Positions 63,001-64,000 of a stretch of DNA of 64,000 nt are shown piece after piece. The stretch spans positions 42,518 to 106,517 of the forward strand of contig JBHPJE010000002.1 of NCBI GenBank assembly GCA_042568205.1, in the 5' to 3' direction. The stretch's first letter is position 1. Every line of letters starts with the position of its first letter. Below the pieces are notes generated by a model. It was given only the letters and a program-made list of their open reading frames with translations. It was not told where the DNA came from and did no database searches. The stretch is from JAUVDZ01 sp042568205 (GTDB taxonomy: Bacteria > Patescibacteriota > Gracilibacteria > UBA1369 > PNNO01). A program made the position numbers and the translations under genes.

Positions 63001-64000
63001 ATGTCAGCAGTAATTGTTCCAGAATTAGTTAGAGCCCCGCCTTCTATTCGAAATCCTCTATGAATATCAACTACAGGTACAAAACCAATATTTAGAATAT
63101 TATTATTATCGAATGTACCTCTTAGATTATTTTGACAATAACGGATGTTCATAGTTCCATCATTTACTATGTCTCCATACATATATAAATAGTTGGAATC
63201 ACATCCAACATCATCATCAAAGGTCATAGTTCCACCTGATTCATTTTCAATATAACTTCCTATATCAAGATTTACTACGGTGTAATCATCACCAGGCCAG
63301 CCTACAACTCCAGTACTTCCAACAGTTAAAGTTCCTGAATTATATATGCTTCCTGTTGAATATACTCGTGGAGTTACATTATCTGGATTACCGACTGTTA
63401 GCGTTCCTGCATTAATATCAAGTGTTCCCAAAATATCAAAATCCTTTGCTGTATTTAGAGCTGAATCATCATAAAGATTTAAAGCTCCATAAGCTTGAAT
63501 AAATAAATTATTAATAATTACTGTATTTGTAGCACCTGCAGCACTGATAGTAGTAAGAGTTCCGTCTACAGTTGCATCACCTGACAGATTTAAAAGGCCG
63601 CCTATATCTAAAGTTGCATCATCAGTTTCTGCGGCATCACCAATTTCAATTGTTCCACCGTTTGTAACATTTCCACTAACTTCAAATACTGTTGCACTAG
63701 CATCCGAAGCATTACCAACCAATAAAGTTCCACCTCCAAGACTGGCAACTGAATTTGATTCGATAATTACACTTAAAGCAGGTCCTGTTGGAGGATTATT
63801 AATTTCACAAACATCTCCATCGTGAACTGTTAGGTTTGAAAGGAAAGGCGCGCCATCCCAATCACAAGGACCAGTAACCGTCATGTTAACAGTTATAGTT
63901 GCTGCGTCTTGTGCAAGAACTGAGCCGGTGAACATGCAAGATATCAATAGCATTGATAAAAGTCCAAGTGTTTTTTTGCCTTTTCCTGCTTTTTTACGAG
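54075..64000 (-). CDS. giant repetitive surface protein (5' end beyond window)
   Basis: The frame is open to base 64000; an ATG at 63953 lies inside a signal peptide whose Lys-rich n-region (KKAGKGKK) continues upstream, so the start is outside. More than 3,300 residues, poor in Lys and Arg, rich in Thr, Gly, Asn, Asp and Ser. Short beta-helix-like motifs (L-x-N-x-G-T-x-x-x-G, N-N-G-T-F-N) recur throughout, as in pectate-lyase-like or autotransporter-type passengers. A large unit is duplicated: C-D-W-D-G-A... at about residue 32 and DCVWYLGGLTVRDDEVCEI near 1750 start equal halves. The C-terminus holds a Cys-containing domain and a beta-rich end, no membrane anchor. Followed immediately by the DUF916-like gene. 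Confidence 0.8.
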   Translation of the reverse strand, partial: RKKAGKGKKTLGLLSMLLISCMFTGSVLAQDAATITVNMTVTGPCDWDGAPFLSNLTVHDGDVCEINNPPTGPALSVIIESNSVASLGGGTLLVGNASDASATVFEVSGNVTNGGTIEIGDAAETDDATLDIGGLLNLSGDATVDGTLTTISAAGATNTVIINNLFIQAYGALNLYDDSALNTAKDFDILGTLDINAGTLTVGNPDNVTPRVYSTGSIYNSGTLTVGSTGVVGWPGDDYTVVNLDIGSYIENESGGTMTFDDDVGCDSNYLYMYGDIVNDGTMNIRYCQNNLRGTFDNNNILNIGFVPVVDIHRGFRIEGGALTNSGTITADILYATGVGTLDNEVGGTITASTAPANFGISLSDDSVGTNMGTINAYYLNTYNNGSFINGDASTHTPVVNATGVVLQNSSTITNHAEINSTNVNTNFSSIFNNENGGVVDATGGVIVDAQRLSGTCVPGDSPKFYNKSGASVTALYSRILGPRSFVWAGPYPGDCPAELYNNSGASYTLTGANPSGNQAGLEILGGYVENANGATLFQIDEDVLITEDLQTPPIPGEFINLGNASIGTDLDIQIGGTMTNSTGGDLDVTNAMTVYQGDFTNAAGATDMDVGGELNVGGTTGDHGTFTNLVDGGTITTGSIVVDGYGDLDNTGDASNDANINSLGSVTVNANGVYTGNQYSDNDFDTTVILDGTMNIDGKMDIDSTGGINGDLLINATGVLNTTANADADLYEFMVYGDWTNAGDVTVNEFNFSDPLRVIDGGKITNNSVYPKIFDINGPMYITGNTSLVDTIFENNGIVTASQTNVTTHGYLNLNDGIWIEGQVFLVGPTPAYPGRLNIGANGTLSAGVDLGSNSTKYGILVNNGTIRPLNPDGTNALQSLSIIVRSQSTFTNNGTMDMQGSLMTYVGDITLQDSGAFTNSATGIVDRFQRISLREDSTFDNFGTITNNRYLQIPDTGGLGWNGGTFTEKTGSSHDIYDLITVGGDTGYTDGTYNIDSGATVDMIYTTMFPDVYVQNDGVINANDDLDIPHKLNVVGGGNVYFNAPTNTYDVGYLKIKSPTSGTDISTVELTDSTSTLSVGEWTIWHADHCGGASDQCSIDVGRETGTGKSQLNIDGTLAVPVNSNNSFIKVGTAGNGEINISDTGTFDVDEDGAPIVVYDKGWLKINGTADFETSLTIEGDMIVDDNDSYISTVDFKTPYTISSTGKVDQGLTSTVTVEGSVTSVYGDYELNGTLNAGDLTVYNGGKMHSGVGTTTAFLINADSVDIDPGGAISSNSVSIVDRVDADDGGGSYGGQGYDSNSTPTATTGATKVSSLTSGYGERGESSTNINGAGGGGVNLNVIGNIINDGAISADGQANYNLTYGTQTSPFTVGKILTGASSTATGVIIANSGTALTLNITSLPITFSSGEIITDDNVTPGSATTTGVPSLNPAAGAGGTIIITHSPTATGAYFSGIGSITADGGDGTYPGGGGRIVIDSPLLDDPDFGSYDFGKATAGTVSAYGGNDGSTEYAAAGTIVYAGDEQKNTKTCNTTEPCDTLIIDQGGNVPDNSSITDLADASSVDWDRIEINNNAIADLTNASPQVCYKLNSSTEFSSSICSSTTALPDKPDTLYLGADLGGSTSGGEPGYIAGAKPTGVDNTVYSVADLTPQISAIYRDPTNAKTASQMQIQVDDASAAFGSIIWDYTTTTIDDQGGNGTLDPDERSEDIEYDADGLASYDLDPAHPNPYYIRTRFIDSDGAGLWSHGDYNDHYKFEVEEADCVWYLGGLTVRDDEVCEINEDTVATYITIEKDATTVNGVGGTLKIGKTDDLIAGSVTLTVNGPVTNGGDIEIGDPNTTGAWDTILDINGDDLTIEGNGTKTAEVLTYANSTTNMDNVLDVDGVIYAGTSTASQGTLTLGDDSTTSTATSVEVYGTFDNDDGTFTTPTMNVGDASNNGGTVGNDGTMALTNLSVYRNGNYNNNAGGITTVSASTDIYENAFFDGTVTNNGTFTTTDLDIGYNLSSNGGLLVNNVGDTFTVSDEFYVGNTSYNGQIDNYGDLNANGAFTVASEIQSGFLFKLGTINNYSTGTLNTPNGTFNIGYHNPSINGGTFNNDGGTFNASYNDAGNIASIELWGGTFDNKNSGLIDSAYTFYLFENEDATPAQGLDVDSSSTFNSYSLSIGDPSHEGGILDNDGNVNIESLEYNCVFMSDNATIYNYGTIDTYVGTGSCAFIAGGDNLIIQNGDALGSTPGTITTERLRTGDSTGPITITNNLNSTTTVTIDTQIFDGASLTNYGTYSTGNMDVTGSFTAPNDDVANSTTVTNGLYVYGTGTASLLDGVDTYNIGNIEIQSDTSGTSSITVDDEATVTLTNTHTGCTNTTCTLEIGTDAGAGSSSMTVDGTLTLTNSSPDSYVEIGGSSTGSLTIEDDSIFTSPDTDITAMFVYDGGTFTVEGTADLEHPLDVYGDFIVDTTDATNALVTLKDNLWIRGTTGIADQGLSSTVTVENSATHVYGDYQLDGTLNSGDLTVYNNGLIHSGGDDELQTTSNFYINADNLDVQTGGAISSDGVSMSTNPLTSGGGSYGGEGVAAVPAATYGATKATTPIYGMTGELNNNRTGKGGGGVEIYADGNITINGTVSANGEAGYGIPYGSRTSPFNIGAIVYDTSGNSAHITGDFDLGGGTGSLAISPISGTLQSGDVLTDDGVVPGSATATSAPSYFYYAGSGGTVIIRQDVDPITDVDAFFIGSGTISADGGGSPGGTSPGGGGRIVIDSPLIDDPDFGSYDMGEDGGSVHAYGGNNGGAIHAAAGTVVYLGDRNNTDGTLIVDQNGTNPSGTNQTDLASADAAVHFDTQTANFTIGQTLTGGTSGATGTITAIDDYGTMGTVIFTPVSGRFQNNETITDGLGGSATSDSGSLDDTFDRVEVDDNADADLTGATTQVCYNLNGSTVAGITCNASTSHPDKPDSLHIEATWTGTTEIGAPEEEPGYRATPDGVSDTVYEVGDIGPVFAMYFRNPGDPLNEHERVDIQVADNAAFSDTGGAGNTILWNATGKDGIDLGVGNGVIDGDWTRDIEYDENGIAISGLTKGTTYYVRARFKDTSLSAPGLWTHGDYNSQYKFTPTSYGIITVENCNGDGAGDNSLVLSRDGYSAGPILSPISPDRHGYGTCDVHVSTSDTVWSIDYSMSTGETDFDNGSGSSFPQTTDCDIVTDGTGADAESGYQIITTTTNTDNTLLDTNIEDDTECSAICTTDNAYNATDCYFDWELEASEDTLFDTATAGHSTGSLNDGIFQIEGHANANWSLSSGSYNLDTTFTLNTTP
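55692..55749 (-). repeat. near-identical repeat block in giant gene, copy 2
   Basis: 58 bp that differ from 59526-59583 at only two positions, coding for part of a D-P-D-F-G-S-Y-D segment and GGGGRIVIDSPL. Part of the internal duplication. Confidence 0.85.
59526..59583 (-). repeat. near-identical repeat block in giant gene, copy 1
   Basis: Partner of 55692-55749 with 56 of 58 bases identical; surrounding codons have diverged much more. Confidence 0.85.

Noticed and set aside
1..64000. Alternative genetic code with UGA as glycine (Gracilibacteria/Absconditabacteria)
   Set aside because: UGA ends several clear genes at the expected place (for example array genes B and D, both at full family-like length) and is not needed in frame in conserved proteins.

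Overview
The window is an AT-rich bacterial chromosome segment with tightly packed genes, many of which overlap by a few bases. UGA works as an ordinary stop codon. Shine-Dalgarno sequences are mostly weak. The mix of reduced but real housekeeping genes (carB, trxB, dxr, ispG, infC-rpmI-rplT, murF, holB, rny, mfd, dnaN) with very large lineage-specific surface proteins, RAYT transposases and VKOR-based disulfide chemistry suggests a Patescibacteria/CPR member with the standard code, possibly Peregrinibacteria. That placement is an inference, because the window has no 16S gene.

Layout. 1-12.2 kb: end of a Na/Pi-symporter-like permease, a Bacteroidetes/eukaryote-type carB, trxB, a glycerol-3-phosphate dehydrogenase, a CPA2 antiporter, a two-gene glycosyltransferase operon with an SGNH hydrolase, and a GC-rich lipoprotein gene that looks foreign. 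12.2-25.7 kb: two MEP-pathway genes (dxr, ispG), a large SAM methyltransferase-like protein, the infC-rpmI-rplT operon (infC must use a non-canonical start), acylphosphatase, a murF-holB-ricT-TPR run, and a VanW/YtxH/RNase Y block. 25.8-34.1 kb: a RAYT with REP-like hairpins, two paralogous four-helix membrane proteins, and an array of four paralogous membrane-anchored proteins (about 500-540 aa each) with no recognised function. 34.1-42.7 kb: tmRNA, mfd, dnaN, then a VKOR / thioredoxin-like lipoprotein / CcdA-like disulfide cassette and a lipoprotein. 42.7-45.4 kb: a probable 6S RNA, a second GC-rich foreign-looking gene (MBL hydrolase), a site-2 protease, and a second RAYT with its own hairpins. 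45.5-64 kb: six co-oriented envelope genes on the minus strand: a giant repetitive protein of more than 3,300 aa (cut by the window edge), two DUF916-like membrane-anchored proteins, a small secreted protein, a secreted protein with six DUF4215 Cys-rich repeats and a C-terminal dockerin-like module, and a membrane-anchored protein with an N-terminal cohesin-like domain and TSP3 calcium repeats.

How the parts may work together. The last block reads as a surface-assembly locus in which a cohesin-bearing anchor could hold a dockerin-bearing neighbour. The VKOR-Trx-CcdA cassette could form the disulfides its Cys-rich repeats would need. The four-paralog array and the cohesin/dockerin surface locus are the best candidates for an undescribed system. 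All functional calls come from reading motifs and gene order; no database search was run.
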